From: JBAWAP01 sp049589355
GTDB taxonomy: Bacteria > Chloroflexota > Anaerolineae > VGOG01
DNA: 64,000 nt
Direction of reading: 5' to 3'
Assembly (NCBI GenBank): GCA_049589355.1
Contig: JBAWAP010000193.1
Coordinates: forward strand, 1-64,000
The position numbers and the translations under genes were made by a program. This document shows, in pieces, positions 52,637 through 62,733 of this stretch (positions are counted from its first letter, which is position 1; every line of letters starts with the position of its first letter). The notes under the pieces are model-generated. The model searched no databases and was not told the DNA's origin. It worked only from the letters and a program-made list of their open reading frames with translations.

Positions 52637-53578
52637 ATGGCTAGTACTTTTCAGAGAGAATTCAAAGGCATAGGACGGAGCATGAATGGTTCCGTGCCTC
52701 TCCGTCGTCGGATCCGCTCCACCTTGTTTGGGACCCCGGGCCGGATGGGTTTACTGAAGAGGGTCTTTGTATATTCCATGTTGATTATATTGGCTATCGC
52801 ATTCGCTTTGCCACTCTACTGGATGATCTCGACCGCACTCAAACCTTTCGACCAGGTTTTCTCCATCCCACTACAATGGATTCCAAATCCGGTGATGTGG
52901 AGTAACTTTCTCGACGCGACGAAGGTCCGCGGAGCCCCGTTAGCCCGTTGCGTCTGGAACACGATAAAGTACACGGTATCAGGCGTGATCGGGACCACTC
53001 TCTCCAGTGCGCTGGTGGCTTATGCCTTTGCCCGCCTGGAGTTCCCGGGCAAAAGAGCGCTCTTCATGTTGATTTTGAGCACTTTGATGATCCCTTTCGC
53101 CGTGGTGATGGTACCCCAGTTCATTATATGGCACAAGCTTGACTGGTTGGATACCTTGAAGCCGCTAATGATCCCACCCTGGTTTGGTGGAGCCTTTAAT
53201 ATATTTCTCTTGCGCCAGTTCTTCCTCACTATTCCCAAAGACTATGACGAGGCGGCCTTAATCGACGGCGCCTCAAGGTGGGATATTTTTTGGCGCATCA
53301 TTGTGCCACTTTCCAAGCCAGCCCTGGCCACCGTTGCCGTCTTTGCCTTCGTCTATTATTGGAATGATTTCCTGGCACCCTTGATCATCATTTCGTCTGA
53401 GAAGAATTTCGTCTTGACCCTCTATCTGGCCAATTTTCGACTTCCCTTTATCGGGCCGATTCAGTGGAATCTCTACATGGCAGCGGCGACGATGTTTCTT
53501 GTGCCTTGCTTGATCGTCTTCCTCTTCGCCCAAAGACTCTTTGTCCGAGGGATCGTCATTACTGGTCTTAGGAGATGA
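52637..53578 (+). CDS. CUT1 sugar permease, MalG-like (importer 1)
   Basis: 313 residues, ATG at 52637 after AAGGAGTG. Six helices; ALPLYWMISTALKPFDQVFS is the typical MalG start, and the EAA loop reads DEAALIDGASRWDIFWRIIV. Partner of the MalF-like protein encoded 11 bases upstream. After its stop, 53579-53728 contains no gene, only the approach to promoter copy C. Confidence 0.9.
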   Translation: MASTFQREFKGIGRSMNGSVPLRRRIRSTLFGTPGRMGLLKRVFVYSMLIILAIAFALPLYWMISTALKPFDQVFSIPLQWIPNPVMWSNFLDATKVRGAPLARCVWNTIKYTVSGVIGTTLSSALVAYAFARLEFPGKRALFMLILSTLMIPFAVVMVPQFIIWHKLDWLDTLKPLMIPPWFGGAFNIFLLRQFFLTIPKDYDEAALIDGASRWDIFWRIIVPLSKPALATVAVFAFVYYWNDFLAPLIIISSEKNFVLTLYLANFRLPFIGPIQWNLYMAAATMFLVPCLIVFLFAQRLFVRGIVITGLRR

Positions 53579-53728
53579 AATCACCATTCTCCAACCCTGG
53601 GGCATGGCCTCTCCAAACTTTGAAGAACCAGAAGGATGGGGATTACGATGTACCTCCTCTGTCCCCTCTAGCCTGGTCAAGATGCGAGTGCCCATTATCC
53701 TTGACTGGCATCGTCCAGGAAACTCAAC

Positions 53729-53783
53729 TTGACAAGGTAAACGTTTTCCCGTATAGTTAGTGCGGATGGGAAACGTTTATTCC
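53729..53783 (+). promoter_or_regulatory. Shared promoter/operator cassette, copy C (upstream of the LacI-type regulator)
   Basis: TTGACA (53729-53734), spacer 17, TATAGT (53752-53757). Operator GGTAAACGTTTTCC (53736-53749) lies in the spacer and a second, stronger palindrome, GGGAAACGTTTATTCC (53768-53783), downstream of the -10. CCAGGAAACTCAAC precedes the -35. This indicates autoregulation by the product of the next gene and links it to copies A and B. Confidence 0.8.
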
Positions 53784-53811
53784 TACGTGCTGACGCTGAT
53801 GAGGTAGCTGT

Positions 53812-54885
53812 ATGCCTGTTTCGCTAACAGATGTAGCCAAAGCCGCCGATGTCTCCATCGCCACCGCTTCCCGCGTTCTCGCTGGCAGTGACCATCCCGT
53901 GGCCGAGGAAACGCGGTTGAGAGTGTTGAAGGCGGCTGAGGAATTGGGGTACCAGCCCAACTTGGTCGCTCGAAGTCTGCGTACAGACCAAACCTATACT
54001 ATTGGCATCATTGTCGAGAACATCCTGAGCCCATTCATTCCCCCCATCGTTCGCGGTATCCAGGATCGTTTGGAAGTGGATGGCTATTTTGGCATCATCA
54101 TCAATGCGGAATGGGATCGTGAGGTCGAAGCAGAAGCCATCCAGACTTTGAGCAAGCGCCAGATAGACGGCATCATTTTCGTGGAGTCGTGCATTCGTTC
54201 GTCGGATGAAGTATCCGAACTGGCGAACAAGCCTCACGTGTTTGTCCATCGCCTTTTTAACTCCCTCTCTTTAAACTCAGTAGTCCCCGATGAGCACTAT
54301 GGAGCGCGGTTGGCGACCAGGCACTTGGCTCAACTGGGGCATCGGCGGATTGCCTTCATCAACGGACCAGAGGGCTGGGATGCGACGATCAATCGGATGA
54401 CAGGTTACCAGGAGGAGCTTGCGGCGTGGGGCATACCCTTTGACCCAGCCCTGGTAGAGAGGGGCGACTGGGAAGTCCAAAGCGGGTATCTTGCTGCCAA
54501 AAGACTGATAGCGCTGAAAGATCCTCCTACGGCGATTTTTGCTGGGAACGATTTGATGGCTCTTGGCGCGATCTATGCCATCCAGGAAGCAGGATTGCGA
54601 GTGCCTGGAGACATCGCAGTTGTCGGATATGACGATCGTGACTTGTCTGGCTTTGTTCGGCCGGCGATCACCACCATCAGAATGCCCTGTGAAGAAATGG
54701 GGCGGGCTTCGGCGGGGGCCCTTTTGCGCCTTATCAATGGGGAAATCGAAGCTATAGAGCCGATATTGATTCAAGGGGAACTGGTGGTACGTCAATCTTG
54801 TGGAGCCAGAGGAGAGGGAGAGTGGAGGTTTGAACCTGAGCGGGGTAGTCTACCGCGTAGACGGGCTCGAAGGCTCGGCCAATGA
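53812..54885 (+). CDS. LacI-family regulator of the arabinoside regulon (predicted)
   Basis: 357 residues starting MPVSLTDVAKAADVSIATAS, with the HTH immediately at the N-terminus and hinge LVARSLRTDQTYTIGIIVEN. The effector domain has IFAGNDLMALGAI and IAVVGYDDRDLSGFVRPAIT. The C-terminal tail (GEGEWRFEPERGSLPRRRAR) is longer and more basic than usual. AAACGTTT-centred palindromes typical of LacI-family operators stand in its own promoter and in front of GH127 and importer 1, so it probably represses all three until an arabinose-type sugar is present. Target set is inferred from sequence identity of the sites. Confidence 0.88.
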   Translation: MPVSLTDVAKAADVSIATASRVLAGSDHPVAEETRLRVLKAAEELGYQPNLVARSLRTDQTYTIGIIVENILSPFIPPIVRGIQDRLEVDGYFGIIINAEWDREVEAEAIQTLSKRQIDGIIFVESCIRSSDEVSELANKPHVFVHRLFNSLSLNSVVPDEHYGARLATRHLAQLGHRRIAFINGPEGWDATINRMTGYQEELAAWGIPFDPALVERGDWEVQSGYLAAKRLIALKDPPTAIFAGNDLMALGAIYAIQEAGLRVPGDIAVVGYDDRDLSGFVRPAITTIRMPCEEMGRASAGALLRLINGEIEAIEPILIQGELVVRQSCGARGEGEWRFEPERGSLPRRRARRLGQ

Positions 54886-55235
54886 ACCATCCTTGGTTGG
54901 AGTCAAGGTTTAAGGGAGATCTCACAAAAAGGATTTGCGACAAGTGTCTTGGCGAAACAACAGCTTCCGTCACAGCGAATAGCGTGGGAGATTTCTCGGA
55001 AAGTGCTATGTGAACCGTTTGGCTGAGTTGCAGCGGTCAGAACCGAAAGCAGGCCGGGCTCCCAGGCCTGGCGAATCGGCAGCGTGGGAGCTGCCTCGGC
55101 TACTTTCCGAGAGAGCTCGGTAGAAGAAAGGGGGTGATAGATAGGCGATTTCAGATGAGGTAGGGTTCTCTGGTTTGGCTCGTTTTGTGAAGAAATCTGA
55201 ACAATAGCCAATCAAATTTAAGGAGGAGGTAAATC
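54886..55235 (+). other. Leader region of importer 2, partly duplicated at importer 3
   Basis: No gene is seen. It contains a hairpin GCTCCCA/TGGGAGC (55058-55064 and 55085-55091) inside further GC-rich pairing, the SD-like AAAGGGGGTGATAG near 55128-55141, and the first part of a segment (55082-55321) that recurs almost unchanged at 58716-58955. No convincing -35/-10 pair was recognised. Confidence 0.55.
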
Positions 55236-55321
55236 ATGGAAACCAAACGTATGAGTAGGCGAGAGTTTCTGACTTTGGCAGGTGCGGCGAGTGGCGCGGC
55301 ATTGTTGGCGGCCTGCCAGCC
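55082..55321 (+). repeat. Duplicated leader and signal-peptide segment, copy 1
   Basis: About 240 bases covering the leader end, ribosome site and first roughly 28 codons of the importer 2 binding protein. It matches 58716-58955 with a constant offset of about 3634 bases and only scattered differences; similarity drops sharply after the GCCTGCCAGCC encoding the lipobox cysteine. Confidence 0.85.
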
Positions 55322-56690
55322 GAAGGCGACACCAACGGCCGTTCCTGCGAAGCCGACCGACACACCGCCCCCGAAGCCGACCGCAACACCGCCCCCGAAG
55401 CCGACCGCAACACCGCCACCTGCCGAGAAGGTGACCATCGAATTCCTGGGCGAGCCAGGAACGCCGGAGCTGCGTGACGAGGAGGCGGCTAAGTTCCAGG
55501 CGGAGAACCCCAACATCGAGTGGGTTGGGGTAGCGCAGCCTACGGGGGTGTCGAGACTGGAGCAACTTCTGACCTTGGTCGCCGCCGGTACGCCGCCCGA
55601 TTGCGCTCGGGTTGAGAGCGACGTCTATCGAACCTACTGCAAGTACGAACTCCTGCTTGGCATCTCCGACCGCATCGCGGCCGACCCAGAGCTGTCGAAG
55701 CCAGACTACTGGATCCAGCCGCAGGAACGGGACCGCTGCGAGTTCGAAGGGGAGTGGTACGGCATCGGCTCCTGCTGGGTGGCACCTCACTTGTACTACA
55801 ACAGGTCCCTCTTTGACGAGCTGGGAATCGAGCCGCCCAGCAACGACCCAGAGGAGGCCTGGGGGTGGGACGAGTTCCTTGGGATCGCGGCGCAACTGAC
55901 CGTGGACACCAACGGAAAGCATCCCGGTGAAGCGGGTTTCGACTGGAACAGCATCGATCGGTGGGGTGCCTTCTGGCCGACCTGGTGGATCCCTCTGCAC
56001 GCGGCGGTCCAATCCAATGGCGTTAACTGGGTGGACCCGGTGACTGGAAAGATCGTCCTCGACGCGCCGGCAGCGATGGAGGCACTCCAGCGCGTCGCGG
56101 ACCTGAACTTGGTCCACCAGGTGGCATTGAGCCAAGCAGACTTTAACACTCTGGCTATGGCCGAGGCAGACGTCTTGTCGACCAAGAAGGTGGGACTGTA
56201 CAACACCGGTTCTTGGTCCGTGAACTGGCTGTGGCAGATCGAGGGGGGGCTGGGCACTGGGGTGCTTCCCAAGATGACGCGACCGGCCACCGACATGCAG
56301 GCACACATCATCGTCATCGTGAAGGAGACGGAGCATCCGGATGAGTCATGGCAGCTGATCCGCTTCCTCGCCTCGCCATGGTTCCAGGAGCGCTACTGTC
56401 AGGCCGGACTGTGGCTGCCCAGCCAGACCGCGCTGATGACCCCCGAAGCCATCGCCCGCTGGTGCACTCCGCCCATACACCCGCCAGGATATGATCTCAT
56501 CGTCACCGAGTACGCGCCGAAGTATGGCCATTACCTCACCATGCCGGTGGGATACGCGAAGGCCGCCGAGACCGTTCTCACGCCAGCCTTCGACCAGATC
56601 TGGATTGGTGATGCGAGGGCTGAGGATGTCTTGCCCGCGGCCGTGGCAGAGGCCAACCGCATCATGGAAGAGGAGCAAGCCAGGCCCTGA
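55236..56690 (+). CDS. CUT1 sugar ABC transporter binding protein 2, Tat lipoprotein
   Basis: 484 residues from the ATG at 55236 (TTTAAGGAGGAGG upstream). Signal [20 protein letters not shown] ends at Cys of LLAACQP, then a TPPPKPTAT repeat linker. Mature features include EERDRCEFEGEWYGIG-like segment near 175, [20 protein letters not shown] and a glycine-rich middle. It binds an unknown oligosaccharide outside the cell. The signal region is nearly identical in DNA to that of binding protein 3 (58870) while the mature parts are only moderately similar, so the 5' end has been homogenised or exchanged recently. Confidence 0.86.
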   Translation: METKRMSRREFLTLAGAASGAALLAACQPKATPTAVPAKPTDTPPPKPTATPPPKPTATPPPAEKVTIEFLGEPGTPELRDEEAAKFQAENPNIEWVGVAQPTGVSRLEQLLTLVAAGTPPDCARVESDVYRTYCKYELLLGISDRIAADPELSKPDYWIQPQERDRCEFEGEWYGIGSCWVAPHLYYNRSLFDELGIEPPSNDPEEAWGWDEFLGIAAQLTVDTNGKHPGEAGFDWNSIDRWGAFWPTWWIPLHAAVQSNGVNWVDPVTGKIVLDAPAAMEALQRVADLNLVHQVALSQADFNTLAMAEADVLSTKKVGLYNTGSWSVNWLWQIEGGLGTGVLPKMTRPATDMQAHIIVIVKETEHPDESWQLIRFLASPWFQERYCQAGLWLPSQTALMTPEAIARWCTPPIHPPGYDLIVTEYAPKYGHYLTMPVGYAKAAETVLTPAFDQIWIGDARAEDVLPAAVAEANRIMEEEQARP

Positions 56691-56775
56691 TAGGCGGATG
56701 CCATGCGGCTAGTTCCGCGACGAACCGAAGCCGCCGGAGCTGATGGGTAACTCGCCGAATCAGCCCAAAGAGACG

Positions 56776-56834
56776 AACCCCGGCTGCGTGGGGTCGGCTG
56801 CGCGCGCGGCAACAGGCCCTGCGCGGCCGGGGTT
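56776..56834 (+). promoter_or_regulatory. Intercistronic hairpin between binding protein 2 and its permease
   Basis: AACCCCGGCTGCG (56776-56788) pairs with CGCGGCCGGGGTT (56822-56834) around a GC-rich loop that can pair further. The same GGCTGCG...CCCTGCGCGGCC core occurs in the matching gap of importer 3 (60345-60393). Confidence 0.72.
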
Positions 56835-56851
56835 GCCAAAGGAGGTAGGAC

Positions 56852-57769
56852 ATGAGTGTGGAAACTCGCCGGTTGGGGCACCTTTGGCCGCGAACGGCGA
56901 AGAGCAGACGGGCTGTGACCGGCTACCTTTTCATCTTGCCCTTCATACTGGGTTTTCTCTTGTGGTTCTTGCTGCCCGCGTTAGTCGCGGCCTGGCTGAC
57001 CTTCTTTGACTGGAATATGATCCAGGATCCGACTTTTATCGGATTGGAGAACTTCAGGCATATTTTCCGGGACAGGCTTTTCATACAGTCGCTAAAGGCC
57101 ACCACCTACTATACGCTTGGCTCGGTTCCGGTAAGTTTGGTGATGGCCTTTCTGATTGCGCTGCTGCTGAATACCAAGGTGCGCGGGATGGCGGTCTTTC
57201 GCACCATCTATTACCTCCCCACCATCGTACCGGCGGTGGCGAACGCGGTGCTGTGGAACTTTGTGTTCAGCACGGAGTTCGGTTTGGTGAATGCGCTGCT
57301 GCGCGCTTTGGGCCTGCCCAAGGTCCCGTGGCTTCAGGATCCAGAATGGGCCATGCCGGCCTTGATCATCATGAGCTTATGGGGACTGGGTTACACCGTG
57401 GTGATCTACCTGGCCGGGCTGCAGGGGATTCCCGAGGTGCTGTACGAAGCAGCCGAGGTTGACGGGGCGGGCCGCTGGGCCAAGCTGCGGCATGTGACGA
57501 TTCCGCTCATGTCCCCGGTCATCTTCTTCAACCTGATCATGGGCATCATCGGTTCCTTTCAGGTTTTCATCGCGGGTTATCTGATCACCGCAGGTGGACC
57601 ACAAAACGCGACGCTGTTCTACGTGCTCTATACCTACAGGACCGGGATCCAATACTTTAACATGGGATACGCGGCTGTGCTGGCGTGGATCCTCTTCTTC
57701 ATCATCCTGGGATTGACACTGCTCATCTTCAGGTATGTGGGGCGTCTGGTGTACTATGAAGCACTATAA
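56852..57769 (+). CDS. CUT1 sugar permease, MalF-like (importer 2)
   Basis: 305 residues, ATG after AAGGAGGTAGG. Six helices, with [20 protein letters not shown] first. [20 protein letters not shown] and the EAA loop [20 protein letters not shown] are almost the same as in the importer 3 permease at 60520, confirming tandem duplication. Works with the MalG-like protein encoded 10 bases downstream. Confidence 0.9.
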   Translation: MSVETRRLGHLWPRTAKSRRAVTGYLFILPFILGFLLWFLLPALVAAWLTFFDWNMIQDPTFIGLENFRHIFRDRLFIQSLKATTYYTLGSVPVSLVMAFLIALLLNTKVRGMAVFRTIYYLPTIVPAVANAVLWNFVFSTEFGLVNALLRALGLPKVPWLQDPEWAMPALIIMSLWGLGYTVVIYLAGLQGIPEVLYEAAEVDGAGRWAKLRHVTIPLMSPVIFFNLIMGIIGSFQVFIAGYLITAGGPQNATLFYVLYTYRTGIQYFNMGYAAVLAWILFFIILGLTLLIFRYVGRLVYYEAL

Positions 57770-57779
57770 AGGAGGCAGT

Positions 57780-58712
57780 ATGGCAACGCAAAGTGAAACT
57801 GTTTCCGTAACGCGAGCGCCTGGAGCCAGGCTACCGATCGGGCGACTGGTCAACGGGGAGCGCTTGTGGCGTGCCTTGACATGGACGTTGTTGCTTGTCG
57901 GGGCTTGCGTGATGCTCCTGCCCTTCTTGTGGCTGGTCACCAGCTCCCTCAAGACCGAGTTGGAGGTCTTTCAGTATCCACCGAAGTGGATTCCCACCCC
58001 CCCCCAATTTCAGAACTATATCGACGCCTGGACCACCAAACCGTTGCGCCAGCCAGGCTTTGGCGTCTATCTCAAGAACACCTTTTTCATCGTCATCCTC
58101 AACGAGATCGCCATCCTTGGGTCTACCTCGCTGTGTGCTTACGCATTGGCGCGCATTGACTTTCCGGGCAAGAATTTCTGGTTTGCCGTCGTGTTGTCCA
58201 CCATGATGCTGCCCGGTGTGGTCTTGATGATCCCGACCTTCGTGCTCTATAGCCGTATGGGTTGGGTGAATACCTTCCTTCCACTCACTGTGCCGCACTT
58301 CTTCGCGGCTAGCGGGGGTGGCGCGTTCTTCATCTTTCTCCTGCGGCAGTTCTTCCTTACTCTGCCCCCGGAGCTGGCCGATGCGGCCCGCGTTGATGGG
58401 TGTAGCGAGCTTGGCATCTATCGGCGTATCATGCTGCCCTTGGCCAAGCCTGCCCTGGCGACAGTAGCGGTCTTTACCTTCATTTGGAGTTGGAACGACT
58501 ATATGGGGCCGTTGCTATATTTGTCGAAAGACCCAAACAAGTGGACCGTCGCCCTGGGCCTGGCGATGTTCAGGACCGGTATGTGGCAGCGGACGCGCTG
58601 GGACCTACTCATGGCCGCTTCGACGATGATGCTTATGCCCATTGTAGTGATCTTTTTCCTGGCGCAGCGCTACTTCATCCAGGGGATCGTGGTGACTGGG
58701 TTGAAGGGCTAA
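57780..58712 (+). CDS. CUT1 sugar permease, MalG-like (importer 2)
   Basis: 310 residues from the ATG at 57780 (AAAGGAGGCAG upstream); the longer frame from 57735 lies inside the preceding gene. Helices include [20 protein letters not shown]; the EAA loop reads [20 protein letters not shown]. No ATPase gene follows; the leader of importer 3 begins directly after its stop. Confidence 0.9.
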   Translation: MATQSETVSVTRAPGARLPIGRLVNGERLWRALTWTLLLVGACVMLLPFLWLVTSSLKTELEVFQYPPKWIPTPPQFQNYIDAWTTKPLRQPGFGVYLKNTFFIVILNEIAILGSTSLCAYALARIDFPGKNFWFAVVLSTMMLPGVVLMIPTFVLYSRMGWVNTFLPLTVPHFFAASGGGAFFIFLLRQFFLTLPPELADAARVDGCSELGIYRRIMLPLAKPALATVAVFTFIWSWNDYMGPLLYLSKDPNKWTVALGLAMFRTGMWQRTRWDLLMAASTMMLMPIVVIFFLAQRYFIQGIVVTGLKG

Positions 58713-58715
58713 ACC

Positions 58716-58955
58716 GCTGGGAGCCGCCACGGCTACTTTCCGAGAGAGCTCGGTAGAGGAAAGGGGGTGATAGATAGGCGATTTCAGATGAGGTAGGGTT
58801 CTCCGGTTTGGCTCGTTTTGTGAAGAAATCCGAACAACAACCAACCAAATTTAAGGAGGAGGCAAAATCATGCCAACCAAACGTATGAATAGGCGCGAGT
58901 TTCTGACTTTGGCAGGTGCGGCGAGTGGCGCAGCATTGTTGGCGGCCTGCCAGCC
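58716..58955 (+). repeat. Duplicated leader and signal-peptide segment, copy 2
   Basis: Second copy of the 55082-55321 segment: ACTTTCCGAGAGAGCTCGG, AAAGGGGGTGATAG, TTTAAGGAGGAGG and the codons for [20 protein letters not shown] are shared. It starts within four bases of the importer 2 stop codon. Confidence 0.85.
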
Positions 58956-60324
58956 ACGGGTGGTCAAAGAGACAGTAGAGGTACCGGTAGTCCAAACTGT
59001 GGAGGTAGAGAAGACCGTTATCGTTCAGGCGACTCCCGCACCAGAGGAAGTGGCGGAGATCAGCTTCATGGGTTGGGGCGGGCCTGAGGAGGACGAGGGC
59101 GTTCGCGCTGCCGTCAGGGTTTTCGAGGGCGCGGAGCCCAACATCAAGGTGACCTGGCTACACACGCCGGAGAACTATTCGGAGAAAATGCTGGCCATGA
59201 TGGCCGCCGGCACGCCACCGGACACGGCTTTCATCAGGAACCAGGACTACATTACCTATGCCCACGAGGGAATGCTGCTCGACATCACCGATATGCTCAA
59301 GGCCGACCCGGTCGTAGGCAGGCCAGGTTACTTCATCGAGCCCCAGGAAACAGAGCGCGCCACATATCAAGGGCGCTGGTACGGCATCGGTTCCTGCTGG
59401 ACGGGCTCTCACATCTACCTCAACGCCGACATCTTCGACGAGGCGGGCATCGAACCACCGAGCAACGATCCCGACGAGGCCTGGGAGTGGGACCACTTCG
59501 TCGAGGTGGCCCGCGAGTTGACGGTGGATGCCAGTGGCAAACACCCGGGGGAGAGCGGCTTCGACGTGAACAACGTGGAACGATGGGGGGTCTACTGGGA
59601 TAAATGGTGGATGGAGCTTCTGGGGCCCATCGAGTCCAATTATGGGAAGTACATCGATCCAGATACCGGCTTGTTGGCTCTCGATCAGCCGGCAACCACC
59701 GAGGCCATCCAGCGTATCGCCGATCTGACTCTGGTGCATCAGGTGGCGCCCCTCTCTGCGGTCTTGACGCAACTGGGAATGACCAACACGCAGATGCTGG
59801 AGACCGGCAAGCTGGCCATGGCGATAGATGGCTCCTGGGCCTTGGCCTGGATGTGCAAGATCCAGCCCACGCTGGGAACAGCCGTCTTGCCCAAGATACA
59901 GCGGCCTGCTACTGGCCTGCAAGCCCACCTGCACTCCGCTTTCGCGGCCTCGAAACACCCCCAGGCCGCCTGGCGCTGGGTGCGTTTCCTGGCCACCGAG
60001 TTTTACCAGCTCCAGTTCTTGAAAATGGGGCTCTGGCTGCCCAGCCAGACCGACCTGATGACTGAGGAAGGGCTGGCGAGGTGGATGACCTTGCGAACGA
60101 GTCCGACCGAAGGTGTCCATCCGTCTGGCTATGAACTGATCGTGACTGAGTATGTGCCCAAGTATGGCCACATCCTCTATCAGCCACCAGGTTATCAACA
60201 GGTCGAGACGACGGTCACCACCCCCGCGTTCGATGCCATCTGGATCGGCGACAAGACGGCCGAGGAGGCATTGAAGGAGGTCGTACCGGAGGGCAACCGC
60301 ATCTTTAAAGAAGCGCTCCTCTGA
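58870..60324 (+). CDS. CUT1 sugar ABC transporter binding protein 3, Tat lipoprotein
   Basis: 484 residues from the ATG at 58870. Signal [20 protein letters not shown] with lipobox Cys, then a Val/Glu-rich linker ([20 protein letters not shown]) instead of the Pro/Thr linker of its paralogue. Mature motifs: [40 protein letters not shown], and a C-terminal [20 protein letters not shown] parallel to the importer 2 protein. Substrate unknown but likely related. A pair of hairpins follows its stop. Confidence 0.86.
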   Translation: MPTKRMNRREFLTLAGAASGAALLAACQPRVVKETVEVPVVQTVEVEKTVIVQATPAPEEVAEISFMGWGGPEEDEGVRAAVRVFEGAEPNIKVTWLHTPENYSEKMLAMMAAGTPPDTAFIRNQDYITYAHEGMLLDITDMLKADPVVGRPGYFIEPQETERATYQGRWYGIGSCWTGSHIYLNADIFDEAGIEPPSNDPDEAWEWDHFVEVARELTVDASGKHPGESGFDVNNVERWGVYWDKWWMELLGPIESNYGKYIDPDTGLLALDQPATTEAIQRIADLTLVHQVAPLSAVLTQLGMTNTQMLETGKLAMAIDGSWALAWMCKIQPTLGTAVLPKIQRPATGLQAHLHSAFAASKHPQAAWRWVRFLATEFYQLQFLKMGLWLPSQTDLMTEEGLARWMTLRTSPTEGVHPSGYELIVTEYVPKYGHILYQPPGYQQVETTVTTPAFDAIWIGDKTAEEALKEVVPEGNRIFKEALL

Positions 60325-60344
60325 AACCAAGCGCGGACAAGCCC

Positions 60345-60477
60345 GGCTGCGCAGGGCATTCCAGTTGAACGCTGGAACAGGCCCTGCGCGGCCAAATCTT
60401 GATTGGAGTCTCAGTACATTGTGCAGCAGAGCGGGCTCCCATGCCCGCGTTCCGGCGGCGTGGGAGCCGCCTCTGCT
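60345..60477 (+). promoter_or_regulatory. Two intercistronic hairpins between binding protein 3 and its permease
   Basis: First: GGCTGCGCAGGGC (60345-60357) with GCCCTGCGCGGCC (60381-60393), plus an inner TTCCAG/CTGGAA stem. Second: a 21-base arm (60425-60445, containing GGGCTCCCATGCC) with 60457-60477 (GGCGTGGGAGCC...). No T-run. Together they should strongly stabilise the upstream mRNA or reduce read-through. Confidence 0.7.
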
Positions 60478-60519
60478 AGTAGCTTGTGATCTACTGAGTT
60501 TGGCTCCTTTGAGGAGGAT

Positions 60520-61428
60520 ATGATGACCGCGATAGTCCGCTGGCTGAGAAAACCGGCGGGGAGACGGAACGTTACCGGCTACATCTTTATCGCTCCCTTT
60601 ATCCTGGGTTTCCTGTTGTGGTTCCTGATACCGGCAGGGACCTCCCTCTGGCTGGCCTTCCAGAAATGGAACATGATTGCCCCGCCCAAGTTCGTTGCTT
60701 TGGACAACTTTAAGAGAATTGTGTCGGACAAGCTCTTCTGGCAAGCCTTGAAGGTAACCACCGTATACACGACTATCTCGGTGCCGCTGAGTATGGTTCT
60801 GGCCTTCCTGTTGGCCCTGCTGATGAACACCAAGGTGCGCGGGATCGCCGTCTTTCGCACCATCTATTACCTGCCGAGCATCGTGCCGGCGGTGGCCAAC
60901 GCGGTCCTGTGGGCCTGGTTCCTGAACTCGGATTTCGGCTTGCTCAATGCGCTCCTGCATGCCATTGGCCTACCCAAGGTTCTTTGGCTCCAGAAACCGG
61001 CATGGGCTTTGCCGGCCCTGATTTTGATGAGCCTGTGGGGCCTGGGCGGAGGGATGGTGATCTACCTGGCCGGCCTGCAGGGCATCCCCGAGGTGTTCTA
61101 TGAAGCGGCGGAGATCGACGGCGCAGGTGCGTGGGCGAAACTGCGGCACGTGACGATCCCACTGATGTCGCCGGTCATTTTCTTTAACCTAATCATGGGC
61201 ATCATCGGCACCTTTCAGGTCTTCACCGCTGGTTACCTCATTACAAGTGGCGGCCCGCAGAACGCCACCCTTTTCTATGTCCTATACCTGTGGCGCAATG
61301 CCTTCCTGTACCTGGACATGGGATACGCCGCAGCGCTGGCGTGGGTGCTCTTCTTCATCATCATGGGGCTGACAGCATTTATCTTCAGGGGCATAGGCCG
61401 CCGGGTCTACTACGAGCTGGTTGGTTGA
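60520..61428 (+). CDS. CUT1 sugar permease, MalF-like (importer 3)
   Basis: 302 residues; two ATGs stand in tandem at 60520 and 60523, and the second has better spacing from GAGGAGG (60511-60517). Helix 1 is [40 protein letters not shown] and EAA loop [20 protein letters not shown] follow. Closest relative in the window is the 56852 product. Confidence 0.9.
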   Translation: MMTAIVRWLRKPAGRRNVTGYIFIAPFILGFLLWFLIPAGTSLWLAFQKWNMIAPPKFVALDNFKRIVSDKLFWQALKVTTVYTTISVPLSMVLAFLLALLMNTKVRGIAVFRTIYYLPSIVPAVANAVLWAWFLNSDFGLLNALLHAIGLPKVLWLQKPAWALPALILMSLWGLGGGMVIYLAGLQGIPEVFYEAAEIDGAGAWAKLRHVTIPLMSPVIFFNLIMGIIGTFQVFTAGYLITSGGPQNATLFYVLYLWRNAFLYLDMGYAAALAWVLFFIIMGLTAFIFRGIGRRVYYELVG

Positions 61429-61439
61429 GGAGGTGAATC

Positions 61440-62345
61440 GTGACAGCGACTGACGTCAGGCATTCTGCAAAGAGTTCTTTTGGGGCTCGCGCTGTGAGTG
61501 GCAGATTAAGCCGTAGGTGGTTATCCCGAGCCGTGATCTGGGTGGTGCTGGTCGTAGGAGCGGTCGTGATGATGGTCCCTCTCCTGTGGATGGTCAGCAG
61601 TTCCTTCAAATTGGAGCAGAAGGTCTTCCAGTTTCCTCCTCAGTTGATTCCAAACCCGTTCCGTCTTGCAAACTACGTGGATGCCCTGACCTACAAACCG
61701 TTCCCCATTTATCTCAAGAATACCGTTTTCCTCGTCCTGATGAACGAGTTGGCCGTCCTCTTGGCCTCCTCTTTCTGTGCCTATGGCTTTGCCCGCATAC
61801 GGTTTGCGGGGCGCGAGTTATGGTTTGCTATCGTGCTGGCTACCATGATGGTGCCTTATGTGGTCACGTTGGTGCCACAATTTGTGATCTTCAGCCGGCT
61901 CCACTGGGTTGATACGTTCCTGCCGCTCATCGTGCCCCAGTTCTTTGGAGGAGGAGCCTTCTATATCTTCCTCCTGCGCCAATTCTTCCGCACCATCCCG
62001 GAGGAACTGGCCGATGCGGCGCGTATTGATGGATGTAGCGAGTTTGGTATCTACGCGCGCATTATGCTGCCGCTAGCCAAGCCGGCGCTGATCACCGTGG
62101 CGATCTTTACCTTCTTGGGCACGTGGAACGATTTCATGGGCCCTCTCTTATACCTTAACTCGCCGGGAAAATTCACCCTTGCCCTAGGTCTGGCGACGTT
62201 CCGCAGCGCGTTGGCTGTCGGACGGTCGCGCTGGGACCTGCTGATGGCCTTTTCGACGGCGATGACTTTGCCAGTTGTCGTCGTCTTCTTCCTCGCCCAG
62301 CGGTATTTTGTGCAGGGAGTCGTGATGACTGGACTCAAGGGCTAA
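61440..62345 (+). CDS. CUT1 sugar permease, MalG-like (importer 3)
   Basis: 301 residues starting with GTG at 61440, preceded by GAGGAGGTGA. Helices include [23 protein letters not shown] loop [20 protein letters not shown] matches the importer 2 partner almost exactly. Operon ends here; no ATPase gene follows. Confidence 0.9.
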   Translation: MTATDVRHSAKSSFGARAVSGRLSRRWLSRAVIWVVLVVGAVVMMVPLLWMVSSSFKLEQKVFQFPPQLIPNPFRLANYVDALTYKPFPIYLKNTVFLVLMNELAVLLASSFCAYGFARIRFAGRELWFAIVLATMMVPYVVTLVPQFVIFSRLHWVDTFLPLIVPQFFGGGAFYIFLLRQFFRTIPEELADAARIDGCSEFGIYARIMLPLAKPALITVAIFTFLGTWNDFMGPLLYLNSPGKFTLALGLATFRSALAVGRSRWDLLMAFSTAMTLPVVVVFFLAQRYFVQGVVMTGLKG

Positions 62346-62733
62346 ACGGCATTGTCCGAAGCACTGTTAACGCCACAAAACAATTCACCATAGGACAGCG
62401 CGACTGAGTTTGGTATGAGCTGGTGAACGAGGTGCCAGCCGTCCGGCGCATACTGACGGCAGGAGGAGTACCTCGTCAGCCTTTTACCGCCCATCTATGT
62501 TCTCTCCGATAATTGAGTTACCTCGCTTCTTCCATAATGAAAGGGGCGTCGCCCGCCCGACCTGATTGAGATCGGTCTCGATGTGCACAAGAGTGTACAA
62601 CCTTAGGCTAAGAACAGTAATCCCCTACGAACTGAAACGCAAATACGACTTCCGTAGCCGTAGGAGCCGGGTAGTTCCCCTGTTGCCTCTGAAATGACAA
62701 GCGTGGTCGTTGGCCAAAGGAAGGGTTGAGCCA
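62346..62733. other. 388-base intergenic region with a URO-D relic
   Basis: No intact gene. It contains a short URO-D-like coding relic (62556-62606) and the ribosome site GGAAGG for the next gene (near 62719). No clear terminator for importer 3 was recognised, and no convincing promoter. Confidence 0.55.
62556..62606 (+). pseudogene. Relic of a URO-D-superfamily gene
   Basis: The frame PDLIEIGLDVHKSVQP followed by TAG matches PDLIEIGLDVLNPIQP of the 39616 gene product and IPDLIELGFDILNPVQ of the 40878 product. Only this core strand is left, so a fourth family member probably once lay here. Confidence 0.55.

Noticed and set aside
59158..60960. 600-residue minus-strand open frame over binding protein 3
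   Set aside because: Antisense shadow of the Tat lipoprotein and permease genes; no motif, and it crosses the hairpin region.
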